A model generated the notes under the pieces. That model was not told the DNA's origin, made no database searches, and saw only the letters and a program-made list of their open reading frames with translations. Positions 18,633 through 26,245 of a DNA stretch of 64,000 nucleotides are shown here, one piece after another (position 1 is the stretch's first letter; each line of letters opens with the position of its first letter). The position numbers were made by a program, and so were the translations under genes. Source of the stretch: Gammaproteobacteria bacterium (GTDB lineage: Bacteria; Pseudomonadota; Gammaproteobacteria; Xanthomonadales; SZUA-36); NCBI GenBank assembly GCA_024279945.1, contig JAJRRA010000072.1:62001-126000 (forward strand), in the 5' to 3' direction.

Positions 18633-19082
18633 ATGAGCAGAGCTGACCGTTTCGGACCGCAGAAACGAGCGCGCCGCCGTGCCTTACAGGCCATTTACCA
18701 ATGGCAGCTCACCAACCAGGACGCCAGCGAAATTCTTCGCCAGTTCCGCGTAATTCAGGACCTGAGCCAGGTCGATGAAGTATTTTTTGAACAACTGCTG
18801 CGGGGCGTAACCGAAGAGAATGAACGACTGACTGATGTGCTTGAGCCTTTCCTCGACCGATCCATGGATAAGGTAGACGTGATGGAGCGTGTTGTGCTTT
18901 TGATCGGCGCGTGGGAATTGCTGAATTGCCGTGAGATACCCTACCGTGTGGTACTCGATGAGTCCGTCGACCTGGCCCGCCGTTTCGGTTCAGAACAGGG
19001 ACACTCCTACGTCAACGCAGTACTGGATAAAGTTGCCAGAAAATGGCGTGCGGTTGAAGTAGCTGGAATCGGAAAACTTTAG
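18633..19082 (+). CDS. nusB: Transcription antitermination factor NusB
   Basis: An all-helical RNA-binding protein that, with NusE, binds boxA in rRNA leaders and supports antitermination. Recognisable segments are RRRALQAIYQWQLTN, the basic N-terminal helix, and VVLLIGAWELLNCREIPYRV with DESVDLARRFGSEQGHSYVN, the conserved C-terminal half. The length of 149 residues is normal. The ribH-nusB-thiL-pgpA order is common in gammaproteobacteria. Confidence 0.97.
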   Translation: MSRADRFGPQKRARRRALQAIYQWQLTNQDASEILRQFRVIQDLSQVDEVFFEQLLRGVTEENERLTDVLEPFLDRSMDKVDVMERVVLLIGAWELLNCREIPYRVVLDESVDLARRFGSEQGHSYVNAVLDKVARKWRAVEVAGIGKL

Positions 19083-19085
19083 TTC

Positions 19086-20060
19086 ATGTCAGAGTTTGAC
19101 CTGATCAGGCGCCTGCATGAACGCATCAATGGAGTTGATGCCGCGGTTTCATCTGCCTGCATCGTCGGGATCGGAGACGATGGTGCGGTATTGGACATTC
19201 CATCGGACCGGCAACTTGTTGTGACCGTTGACACCCTGGTGGAGGGTGTCCATTTTCCCAGTACCACAGATGTACAACGTCTGGGCCACAAGGCCCTGGC
19301 TGTTAACCTGAGTGATCTCGCATCAATGGGAGCCCAGCCTGCCTGGTTTTTTCTCGCTCTGACTTTGCCTGCCCCTGATCTTTCCTGGCTTGATTCATTT
19401 ACCCAGGGTATGGGAGACCTGGCCCGGTCGGCAGGTATTGTGCTGGCAGGCGGCGATACCACTGCGGGTCCGCTCAGTGTGACCATCACGGCAATGGGCC
19501 TGGTCGAGCCCGGCATGGCGCTGACCCGTGACGGGGCACGGAACGGGGACCTGGTCGTGGTTTCAGGTCAATTGGGTGATGCTGCTTATGCCCTTGAGTT
19601 GTTGAAAGCCGGTGGCATGCCAGACTACCATAGCCGTGCTGCCCTGGAAAACCCTGAACCCCGGCTGAAACTGGGGCGGCGGCTTCGGGGGCTGGCCACC
19701 TCCTGTATTGATCTCTCGGACGGGCTGGTAGCTGATCTTGGCCATATCCTCAAGGCATCTGCTGTCGGTGCTGAAATCAAGCTTGATCTCCTGCCCGGAT
19801 CCGCTGGCCTGGCCAACTTGCCCGAAGGGCAGCGATGGCAGTTGCAGGCAGCGGGTGGAGATGATTACGAACTGTGTTTTACCATCCCCGCTAATCGGCG
19901 GAATGAGTTGGACAGAGTGGCCACAGAATGTGGCAGCCCGCTGAGCGTGATTGGAGAGATTACCGCTTCGGGTGAGCTGGTTTGTCTCATGGATAACGGG
20001 AATGTGTTTGTGCCCCAGGGACGGGGATACGATCATTTCAATTCAGGCATCAGGCCATAA
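19086..20060 (+). CDS. thiL: Thiamine-monophosphate kinase
   Basis: Phosphorylates thiamine monophosphate with ATP to the cofactor thiamine diphosphate. Typical blocks are SEFDLIRRL at the N-terminus, IGDDGAVL (Mg/ATP binding), TVDTLVEGVHF, AVNLSDLASMGA, LAGGDTT and IDLSDGLVADLGHI. The 324 residues match the PurM-like family size. No clear Shine-Dalgarno sequence precedes ATG19086, but it sits 3 bp after the nusB stop, so translation is probably coupled. Confidence 0.96.
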   Translation: MSEFDLIRRLHERINGVDAAVSSACIVGIGDDGAVLDIPSDRQLVVTVDTLVEGVHFPSTTDVQRLGHKALAVNLSDLASMGAQPAWFFLALTLPAPDLSWLDSFTQGMGDLARSAGIVLAGGDTTAGPLSVTITAMGLVEPGMALTRDGARNGDLVVVSGQLGDAAYALELLKAGGMPDYHSRAALENPEPRLKLGRRLRGLATSCIDLSDGLVADLGHILKASAVGAEIKLDLLPGSAGLANLPEGQRWQLQAAGGDDYELCFTIPANRRNELDRVATECGSPLSVIGEITASGELVCLMDNGNVFVPQGRGYDHFNSGIRP

Positions 20061-20110
20061 AATCGCTGCTGGAACAGGACAGGGAACTCCGCCGGGTCGC
20101 GCTCGGAACG

Positions 20111-20539
20111 GTGGACGGCCTGCTGGCTTTCGGTTTCGGATCCGGCCTTTCGCGTTATGCGCCGGGCACAATGGGTACTCTTGCCGCCGTTCCCTTCGCC
20201 ATCCTGCTTAAATCCCTGCCTTTGATTCTGTTCTGGCCGCTGCTGCTATTTCTGTTCCTGCTTGGAATCTACATTTGTGGCACTGTGGCAGCACGGCTGG
20301 GAAGGCACGATCCGGGCGGTATTGTCTGGGACGAAATGGTTGCTTACTGGCTGACAGTCGCTTTCCTGCCTCTTGAGTGGACCTGGTGGCTGGCCGCTTT
20401 TGTCCTGTTTCGCCTGTTTGATATCCTGAAACCCTGGCCCATCCGCCACTCCGAGAAATTTTTCAAGGGTGGCCTGGGCATCATGATAGATGACATCATC
20501 GCCGCCCTCTACGCCATGGCCGTCCTGGCGCTTCTGTAA
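20111..20539 (+). CDS. pgpA: Phosphatidylglycerophosphatase A
   Basis: An inner-membrane enzyme dephosphorylating phosphatidylglycerophosphate to phosphatidylglycerol. Motifs present are GFGSGLSRYAPGTMGT, IVWDEMVAYW, RLFDILKPWPI and GLGIMIDDIIAAL. GTG20111 is the only standard start after the upstream stop at 19994, but it leaves only three residues before LLAFGFGSG, whereas E. coli PgpA has about twenty, and it has no good Shine-Dalgarno. The frame upstream reads sensibly (LLEQDRELRRVALGTVDG), so a CTG start at 20066 or 20069 should be considered. The stop codon lies inside a REP unit. Confidence 0.92.
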   Translation: MDGLLAFGFGSGLSRYAPGTMGTLAAVPFAILLKSLPLILFWPLLLFLFLLGIYICGTVAARLGRHDPGGIVWDEMVAYWLTVAFLPLEWTWWLAAFVLFRLFDILKPWPIRHSEKFFKGGLGIMIDDIIAALYAMAVLALL

Positions 20540-20593
20540 GAGGCCGCTTGCGGCCGACTGGTTCGCCCGTCGCGCCCAAGGGACGCTCTTACA
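20535..20593. repeat. Inverted pair of REP units (BIME) between pgpA and yraN
   Basis: Unit 1 (20535-20557) reads TGTAAGA then stem GGCCG-CTTG-CGGCC then GA. Unit 2 (20570-20593), on the opposite strand, has TGTAAGA and stem GCG(T)CC-CTTG-GG-CGC. The pair exactly fills the convergent gap and includes the pgpA stop codon. It belongs to the same family as the pairs at 24310 and 49399. Confidence 0.85.
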
Positions 20594-20959
20594 TCACACG
20601 GCGTCGAAAGCATTTTGGATCCAGTTGAACAGCAGTCTTCCTTCCTCATTGCCGATTGAAACGACATCGAAGCGGCAGCCCAGGGAGGCGTAGTGTGGAT
20701 GACACTGAAGGAATCGCTGCGCAGCACGCGTAAGTCGTTTCTGCTTGGTAAAGGTCACGCTTTCCGCTCCGCTGCCATGCGCGCTGTCAGCTCGGTACCG
20801 GACTTCAGTAAAAACCAGTGCCTGCTTGTCCATCATGATCAGGTCAATTTCACCGAAGCGGCTGTGGTAGTTGCGCTCCAGTGTTTTGAGTCCCCGCTTG
20901 TTGAGAAAAGATTCGGCACATTTTTCCCACTTGCCACCTTGTAAACGCCGGTTGTTCAC
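20594..20959 (-). CDS. yraN: YraN family (UPF0102) nuclease-fold protein
   Basis: A 121-residue protein with the UPF0102 pattern: GKWEKCAESFLNKRGLKTLERNY, then FGEIDLIMMDKQALVFTEVRYR, where D of EIDLI and E of TEVR correspond to the PD-(D/E)xK-like core, and TKQKRLTRAAQRFL. The usual KxR of the core is seen as VRYR. Its biochemical role is not established. It lies 3 bp downstream of lpoA on the same strand, the conserved rsmI/lpoA/yraN neighbourhood. Confidence 0.93.
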   Translation of the reverse strand: MNNRRLQGGKWEKCAESFLNKRGLKTLERNYHSRFGEIDLIMMDKQALVFTEVRYRADSAHGSGAESVTFTKQKRLTRAAQRFLQCHPHYASLGCRFDVVSIGNEEGRLLFNWIQNAFDAV

Positions 20960-20962
20960 TCA

Positions 20963-22861
20963 TCAAAACATCGGTTCCACACGATCCTGCGGGGGTGCTG
21001 GTGGGGGTATAAGGACCAGAGGTTTTGGGCGTCCACGGCTGAACACCGCCCAGGCCGGTTCGCGCTGCAGGTTTCCCTTGACTCCTGCACGGTAGATACC
21101 CGACTGTCCCGGGAATTCAAAATCCGGATCCCGCTTGATTATTTCGAGCCAGGGCAGCAACTTCCAGGCGTCATAGCCGATGGAGTAGAGCGAAGCGAAA
21201 TTCCCATCACGGATACTTTCCAGATTCGGTATGTCACCCGGTTCGACATGCTCCAACTGCCAGGGGGTGATGGGGAAACGGATGCCGTTCAGGTCCTGGT
21301 TGCTAACCGGATCGGGCTGACCGGAGTAGATCCTGCTGCTGGCATAAACGGGAATATCACCTGCATCGTAGAAGCGGAGTTGTGGACGAATCAGCTTCGC
21401 CTGTTCGGCGCTGGCTGCCAAGAAGATCACATCAATATCGTTTCTTCTGACTGCTTCAAATTCCAGTGGTATTTGCAGTGTATTCTCCAATCGTTTTTTC
21501 CGGGCCTTGCTCTCATCGATCTTCAGTATTCGCTCCATCACGCGGCTGTGGTCATTATCCGACACTGCGTAACGGGCTGCCGCTATCAATTCCCTGTTTT
21601 CCTGTAGGAAATCTTCCTCAAAAGCGAGAGCCATCCGCTCCCCCCAGGCACTTTCCGGCGCCAGGACAACCGCACGCTCGAAGCCTGACCTGATGGCATG
21701 TTCTGCTACAGCGGCAGCTTCTTTCTCCTGTGAAAGTGAAATGCCGAATATCTGTCCGGACATACCCGGGGGCGCATTGAAAGAAGGTGAAAATTCATTA
21801 AGCGCCAGCATCGGTGTCGCAAGACCAGCCAGTTTGAGTATGGCCGCGATGGATGATTTCTGAAGGGGGCCAATGATCCAGTCAACACCGGCATCCATCG
21901 CGCTGAAATAGGCGGAGATTGCCGATTCCGGCTCATCGCCCGTGGGAAAAAAGAGAATTTCCGTGTTGCCGGGGTTCTCCAGGAATGCACTCATCAGGCC
22001 ATCCCGGACCGCTGCACCGGCCGCGCTGAGCCGGCCCTTCCCGGGCAGCAAGACAGCAAGTTTGTGTGGTGCCTTGAATTGCTGTCGATACCTTAGCCAT
22101 AGGTCCAGTGCTTCATTTTCAGCCAGGGGGTGCGCGGGATGACGTGCTTTCCAGCCGGCTACTGCCCGGCTTACATGGTTGGGAATAACCAGGTTTTGCC
22201 GGATGACCAGGGCAAGATCCAGCCATCCCGACAGGCGCTGCTCTGCCCGGGGTGTGGCTGCCCGGAGTTTCAGTTCTCTTGAGGAAACTTTTTCCAGGGA
22301 TTTGAGAAGTTCGAGCGCCGTGTGAGGGTCATAATGCTCAATCGAACTGCTCAGTTTCGCCGCAACAGAAATATCCCTGGAAACCGGCAGGGACAACAGT
22401 TGTTGCAGCCGGGCAGACAGGCTGTTGTATCGATTCAGTGAACTTGAAGGAAGCCTGGGCTGGGCCTGTTGCAGAAGCAAATCAGCTTCATCAGGGCGCT
22501 CATGCTGTAAAGCTATGTCTGCCAGAATCAGGTCCAGCCGGGCCTGGTCGCGGGAGTCCAGTTCTGCCCGTGAAATCCATTTCAACAGGTCTTCTGCCGA
22601 TTGCAACTGATTTGCCAGCAACCAGGCGTCAGCGGCCCGCACGCGATAACTGGCCGCTTGTGCTGGTGGTGCATTAATGGCGTCCTGTTGCCAGATTCGT
22701 GCTGCCTGCTCGAAGTCTCTCAGCGCAAACGCCCGCTCTGCGCTGCCCTGGTAGTCCCGCTCCGCGGATGGCGCCCGGGGCGATGTGGTGCAACCCGATG
22801 TTGCTGCCAGGAGCAATATACCGAGGATAATAACTGCCGTTTGAAGTGCTTTGCTGCTCAC
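20963..22861 (-). CDS. lpoA: Penicillin-binding protein activator LpoA (LppC family)
   Basis: An outer-membrane lipoprotein that reaches through the periplasm to stimulate PBP1A glycan crosslinking. The signal peptide ends TSGC with Cys24. Residues about 40-260 are helical TPR-like (for example AERAFALRDFEQAARIWQQ), and residues about 270-610 form a periplasmic-binding-protein-like domain (KLAVLLPGKGRLSAAGAAVR, DWIIGPLQKSSIAAIL). The 632 residues and two-domain layout match LpoA. It is divergent from rsmI and in tandem with yraN, as in E. coli (yraM-yraN). Confidence 0.95.
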   Translation of the reverse strand: MSSKALQTAVIILGILLLAATSGCTTSPRAPSAERDYQGSAERAFALRDFEQAARIWQQDAINAPPAQAASYRVRAADAWLLANQLQSAEDLLKWISRAELDSRDQARLDLILADIALQHERPDEADLLLQQAQPRLPSSSLNRYNSLSARLQQLLSLPVSRDISVAAKLSSSIEHYDPHTALELLKSLEKVSSRELKLRAATPRAEQRLSGWLDLALVIRQNLVIPNHVSRAVAGWKARHPAHPLAENEALDLWLRYRQQFKAPHKLAVLLPGKGRLSAAGAAVRDGLMSAFLENPGNTEILFFPTGDEPESAISAYFSAMDAGVDWIIGPLQKSSIAAILKLAGLATPMLALNEFSPSFNAPPGMSGQIFGISLSQEKEAAAVAEHAIRSGFERAVVLAPESAWGERMALAFEEDFLQENRELIAAARYAVSDNDHSRVMERILKIDESKARKKRLENTLQIPLEFEAVRRNDIDVIFLAASAEQAKLIRPQLRFYDAGDIPVYASSRIYSGQPDPVSNQDLNGIRFPITPWQLEHVEPGDIPNLESIRDGNFASLYSIGYDAWKLLPWLEIIKRDPDFEFPGQSGIYRAGVKGNLQREPAWAVFSRGRPKPLVLIPPPAPPQDRVEPMF

Positions 22862-23039
22862 GCGTCAACTCGCCCTGGTGAAATATTCAGGTTAATGGCA
22901 TATTCAGCCATTAGTCGTTTACCCTGCTGTACCAAACGGGTAAACGCCCGGAATCTATGCCGGGACAAAATGATACCTTACTATCATTCATAATAGCCGG
23001 GTCCGGGCGGGATACCGTCCAATCATGCGGGGAAATGGT

Positions 23040-23870
23040 ATGTCTTCCAGCACGCTTTTTGTCGTTGCAACACCGATCGGGAACATGAACGATATCACTC
23101 TGCGCGCGCTGGAAGTGCTCAAAGAGGTGAATGTCATTGCGGCCGAAGATACGCGGCACACACGACTGCTGCTTTCCCGTCACGGGATCGACACACCCAT
23201 GCTCGCATTCCATGAGCATAACGAAGAACGGGTGGCTCCCCGCCTGGTCGATAAAATGCTCGGCGGGCAGTCGATTGCACTGGTGTCGGATGCGGGTACG
23301 CCCTTGCTGTCCGATCCGGGGTACCGCCTGATTCGGCTTGCCGTCCTTGCCCGGATCAAAGTATCGCCACTACCGGGACCCAGTGCCGTAACCGCCGCAC
23401 TTTCTGTCAGCGGTCTGGCGACCGACCGCTTCGCATTCGAAGGCTTTCTTCCATCACGTCGCAGCGCTCGCGTCAAGCATCTGGAATTTCTGCGAAATGA
23501 ACCACGCAGCATGGTGCTGTTTGAGTCCAGTCATCGAATTCTAGCCAGTATTGGGGACATGATAGCTGTGATGGGTGGTGGTCGCCAGGCGGTGATTTGC
23601 AGAGAAATGACCAAGCAGTTTGAAACGATCCTGCGTGGAAGTCTGGCAGAATTACAGCAATGGCTGGCAGGTGATTCGAACCAGCGGAAAGGTGAATTTG
23701 TCATCGTTCTGGCGCCGGGTCATAGCGAGCAGACTGAGGATATGGACCGGGCACAGGAGTTGGGAGTCGCGCTGCAGGAGTATCTGTCGCTGAGTCAGGC
23801 GGCGCGAGTGGCCGCCCGCATCTTCGGTGTATCACGTCGTGAACTCTATGCGCTGATGGAACGGGGATAG
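23040..23870 (+). CDS. rsmI: 16S rRNA (cytidine-1402-2'-O)-methyltransferase RsmI
   Basis: Methylates the ribose of C1402 in the decoding centre of 16S rRNA, using SAM; the partner N4-methylation is by RsmH, encoded about 2 kb downstream. Motifs are LFVVATPIGNMNDITLRAL, AAEDTRHTRLLL, ALVSDAGTPLLSDPGYRL and PLPGPSAVTAALSVSGL, the tetrapyrrole-methylase fold. ATG23040 is preferred to ATG23025 because GGGGA sits seven bases before it. Length 276 residues, typical. Confidence 0.96.
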   Translation: MSSSTLFVVATPIGNMNDITLRALEVLKEVNVIAAEDTRHTRLLLSRHGIDTPMLAFHEHNEERVAPRLVDKMLGGQSIALVSDAGTPLLSDPGYRLIRLAVLARIKVSPLPGPSAVTAALSVSGLATDRFAFEGFLPSRRSARVKHLEFLRNEPRSMVLFESSHRILASIGDMIAVMGGGRQAVICREMTKQFETILRGSLAELQQWLAGDSNQRKGEFVIVLAPGHSEQTEDMDRAQELGVALQEYLSLSQAARVAARIFGVSRRELYALMERG

Positions 23871-23927
23871 CCCGTCCTCCCGAATTCGCGTAGCGATATC
23901 CGGGATCCAGTATGAGACAATAAGCCA

Positions 23928-24282
23928 GGGAGTCGGCCAGGCAATCGCTCCATCTTACGATGGGGAGGAAAGTCCGGGCTCCACAGGGCAAGGTGCCAGG
24001 TAACCCCTGGGGGGCGTGAGCCTACGGAAAGTGCAACAGAAAATATACCGCCTGTTCGGCTTGAAAGAGTTGGATCGGTAAGGGTGAAATGGTGCGGTAA
24101 GAGCGCACCGCGCAGGTGGCAACACGCTGCGGCAAGGTAAACCCCACCTGGAGCAAGACCAAATAGGAAAGCGATGCCGTGGCCCGCGGCGCTTTCGGGT
24201 CGGTCGCACGAGGCCGCCGGTGACGGCGGTCCCAGATGAATGATTGTCCACGACAGAACCCGGCTTATCGGCCGACTCCCAC
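23928..24282 (+). ncRNA. rnpB: RNase P RNA (bacterial type A)
   Basis: The catalytic RNA that removes tRNA 5' leaders. The ends GGGAGTCGGCC (23928-23938) and GGCCGACTCCC (24270-24280) pair to form P1. Conserved regions are present in order: GAGGAAAGTCCGGGC (CR I), a GGTAAGGGTGAAA-type stretch, GCAAGGTAAACCCCACC with GAGCAAGACCAAATAGG (CR IV), and ACAGAACCCGGCTTA (CR V), which pairs with CR I as P4. At about 355 nt it is the expected size. The exact ends are estimated from P1. Confidence 0.96.
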
Positions 24283-24309
24283 TTCATTTTGTAAGATCCC
24301 GCTCAATTA

Positions 24310-24372
24310 TGTAAGAGCCCGCTTGCGGGCGACATCCAAAACGATCCAATCGCCCGCAAGCGGGCTCCTACA
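24310..24372. repeat. Inverted pair of REP units (BIME) between rnpB and mraZ
   Basis: Unit 1 (24310-24332) is TGTAAGA, stem GCCCG-CTTG-CGGGC, GA. Unit 2 (24350-24372), on the opposite strand, is TGTAGGA with the same stem. The units are separated by 17 nt. A degenerate half copy (TGTAAGATCCCGC) lies at 24290-24302. The position after rnpB suggests it could also affect RNA 3' ends. Confidence 0.88.
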
Positions 24373-24483
24373 CATTTCGTCAGGTGGTTGTTTAATCATG
24401 CTTCTGCCCTATTTGTGTCGCATCGGCGCCACAACGGCCTGTTCCAATGCAATCTTTAGCTGTGCGCTAAGTTATTGGCGTGC

Positions 24484-24512
24484 TTGACATTGGACAAGGA
24501 AATCACTATCGT
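24484..24512 (+). promoter_or_regulatory. Candidate mra (dcw) promoter
   Basis: A perfect -35 TTGACA (24484-24489) is followed after 17 bp by a weak -10 TATCGT (24507-24512). Transcription from here would start just before the MraZ repeats, which agrees with the known layout of the mra promoter. Confidence 0.5.
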
Positions 24513-24520
24513 GCACTTTA

Positions 24521-24557
24521 GTGGGAATTTGTGGTAAATAGTGTAAGATCAGTGGGG
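24521..24557 (+). promoter_or_regulatory. MraZ operator repeats
   Basis: G-rich pentamers recur with 10-bp phasing directly before mraZ: GTGGG (24521), GTGGT (24531) and GTGTA (24541), then GTGGGG at 24552, one base out of phase. MraZ is known to bind tandem TGGGN-N5 repeats before its own gene and to repress the dcw cluster. The last repeat also overlaps the ribosome-binding region of mraZ. Confidence 0.7.
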
Positions 24558-24561
24558 AAAC

Positions 24562-25011
24562 ATGTACTTTGGTGAGACTGCCATCAACCTGGACGCAAAA
24601 GGTCGTCTGGCAATACCAATGCGCTACCGGGAGACAATCCAGGATGAGTGCAGCGGGCGCATGGTTCTCACCTACAGTGCTTTTGATTCCGGGGCATTGT
24701 ATCTGTACCCAGAGCGGGAATGGGAGCGGGTTCGCGACGAAGTGACGGGTTTGAGTACTTTCGACCCGGGACACCGCAGCCTGCAAAGGAAACTGGTGGG
24801 GAGTGCCAGCGCAGTTGAACCGGACGGAAATGGCCGGATTCAATTACCGCAGACTTTGCGGCAAGTGGCCGGCCTGGACAAACGGGTCGTTTTACTTGGG
24901 ATGGGTAACCGTTTTGAGATCTGGGATGAAACTATTCTGAATCAGAAACGGGAAGAAGAACGCAGTATTGATGAAACTGCGTCAGAAGAAATGACCCGCC
25001 TCGTTTTATAA
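24562..25011 (+). CDS. mraZ: Transcriptional regulator MraZ
   Basis: The first gene of the dcw cluster, encoding a DNA-binding autorepressor built of two AbrB-like repeats. Each repeat contains the DxKGR-type signature: NLDAKGRLAIP near residue 10 and EPDGNGRIQLP near residue 88. At 149 residues it is normal. Its operator repeats are seen immediately upstream. rsmH follows by 38 bp. Confidence 0.97.
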   Translation: MYFGETAINLDAKGRLAIPMRYRETIQDECSGRMVLTYSAFDSGALYLYPEREWERVRDEVTGLSTFDPGHRSLQRKLVGSASAVEPDGNGRIQLPQTLRQVAGLDKRVVLLGMGNRFEIWDETILNQKREEERSIDETASEEMTRLVL

Positions 25012-25049
25012 GGGCGGATGCACGGAGCCAGAGGTGAAGCACGGATCAA

Positions 25050-25979
25050 ATGGGCGATTACCAGCACCAGCCGGTTTTATTGGAAGAAGTGGTGGAAGCG
25101 CTCAATATCCGGCCAGACGGGAAATACCTTGATGGCACTTTTGGCAGGGGAGGCCACAGCCAGTCGATTCTGGCGGGCCTGTCCGGAAAAGGCTGCTTGT
25201 TTACCCTTGACCGGGACCCGGAGGCGGTAGCCGCCGGGAGGGAATTGCTGGGAAACGATCCGCGATTCTTTATTGTCCAGGGAAACTTTGCAGAGTTGGA
25301 GCGCCACGTCCATGAGTGGGGTATCGAAGAAGGCCTGGATGGCATTTTGTTGGATCTGGGAGTTTCTTCACCACAACTGGACAATCCGGATCGGGGTTTC
25401 TCCTTTATGGGGGATGGTCCACTGGATATGCGTATGAACCCATTACAGGGTGTTGCGGCCGCCGATTGGCTGGCTGTAGCGCCGGAACGGGAATTGGCCC
25501 GGGTGTTTTGGGAGTTCGGAGAGGAGCGCCATGCGCGCAGGATTGCCCGGAGCAGTGTGATGACCCGGCAACAGCAGCGGCTTGAAACAACCGGTCAATT
25601 GGCGAGATTGATCGAAAACACCATCGGCCGCCGGGAAAAGAACAAGCATCCAGCAACACGATGCTTTCAGGCAATCCGGATTTTTATTAATGACGAATTG
25701 GCTCATCTGGCTCAAGGGCTGGAAGCTGCAATAAGCGGATTGCGCCTGGGAGGAAGGCTGGTTGTTATCAGTTTTCACTCCCTTGAGGATCGCCTGGTCA
25801 AACGGACCATAAGAGAAGCCGTGAGACCAGGCCGGGTCCGCAGAAATATCCCGCAGCATCCGGATTTCAAGCCCGTATTGAAACAGATCGGAAAAGTCAT
25901 TCGACCCTCTGCAAAAGAACTCTCCGTCAACCCCCGTGCGAGAAGTGCTGTTATGCGGGTTGCGGAGAAACTTGCTTGA
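25050..25979 (+). CDS. rsmH: 16S rRNA (cytosine-1402-N4)-methyltransferase RsmH
   Basis: Methylates N4 of C1402 in 16S rRNA (formerly MraW). Motifs are HQPVLLEEVVEAL, LDGTFGRGGHS for SAM binding, LDLGVSSPQLDNPDRGFSF, ATRCFQAIRIFIN and FHSLEDRLVKR. At 309 residues it is the family size. The stop overlaps the TTG start of ftsL, so the two are translationally coupled. Confidence 0.97.
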   Translation: MGDYQHQPVLLEEVVEALNIRPDGKYLDGTFGRGGHSQSILAGLSGKGCLFTLDRDPEAVAAGRELLGNDPRFFIVQGNFAELERHVHEWGIEEGLDGILLDLGVSSPQLDNPDRGFSFMGDGPLDMRMNPLQGVAAADWLAVAPERELARVFWEFGEERHARRIARSSVMTRQQQRLETTGQLARLIENTIGRREKNKHPATRCFQAIRIFINDELAHLAQGLEAAISGLRLGGRLVVISFHSLEDRLVKRTIREAVRPGRVRRNIPQHPDFKPVLKQIGKVIRPSAKELSVNPRARSAVMRVAEKLA

Positions 25980-26245
25980 ATGTTCGGCTCATTATAGTTC
26001 TGTTTATTCTCACTCTGGTGATTGGCAGCGCGCTGGGTGTTGTCCATACACGGCATGAGAGCCGGCGCCAGTCTGTTCAGCTTGGACTGCTGGAAGATCA
26101 ACGTGATGCATTCATTGCCGAATGGAGCCGCCTTCAATTGGAACAGGCCTGGTTGGCCGATGCCAGCCAAATTGAGAGCAAGGCGAGGGATCAACTGGGA
26201 ATGCAGTCACCCGACAAAATTCAGATTCTGGTGGTGAAGCCATGA
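25976..26245 (+). CDS. ftsL: Cell division protein FtsL
   Basis: A small bitopic inner-membrane protein of 89 residues: a very short cytoplasmic N-terminus, one transmembrane helix at about residues 3-22 (LIIVLFILTLVIGSALGVV), and a periplasmic coiled coil (residues 28-75) with QLGLLEDQRDAFIAEWSRLQ. It works with FtsQ and FtsB at the septum. It starts at TTG25976, overlapping the rsmH stop by 4 bp, and itself overlaps ftsI by 4 bp. Low sequence conservation is normal for this protein, so position is the main evidence. Confidence 0.93.
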   Translation: MNVRLIIVLFILTLVIGSALGVVHTRHESRRQSVQLGLLEDQRDAFIAEWSRLQLEQAWLADASQIESKARDQLGMQSPDKIQILVVKP

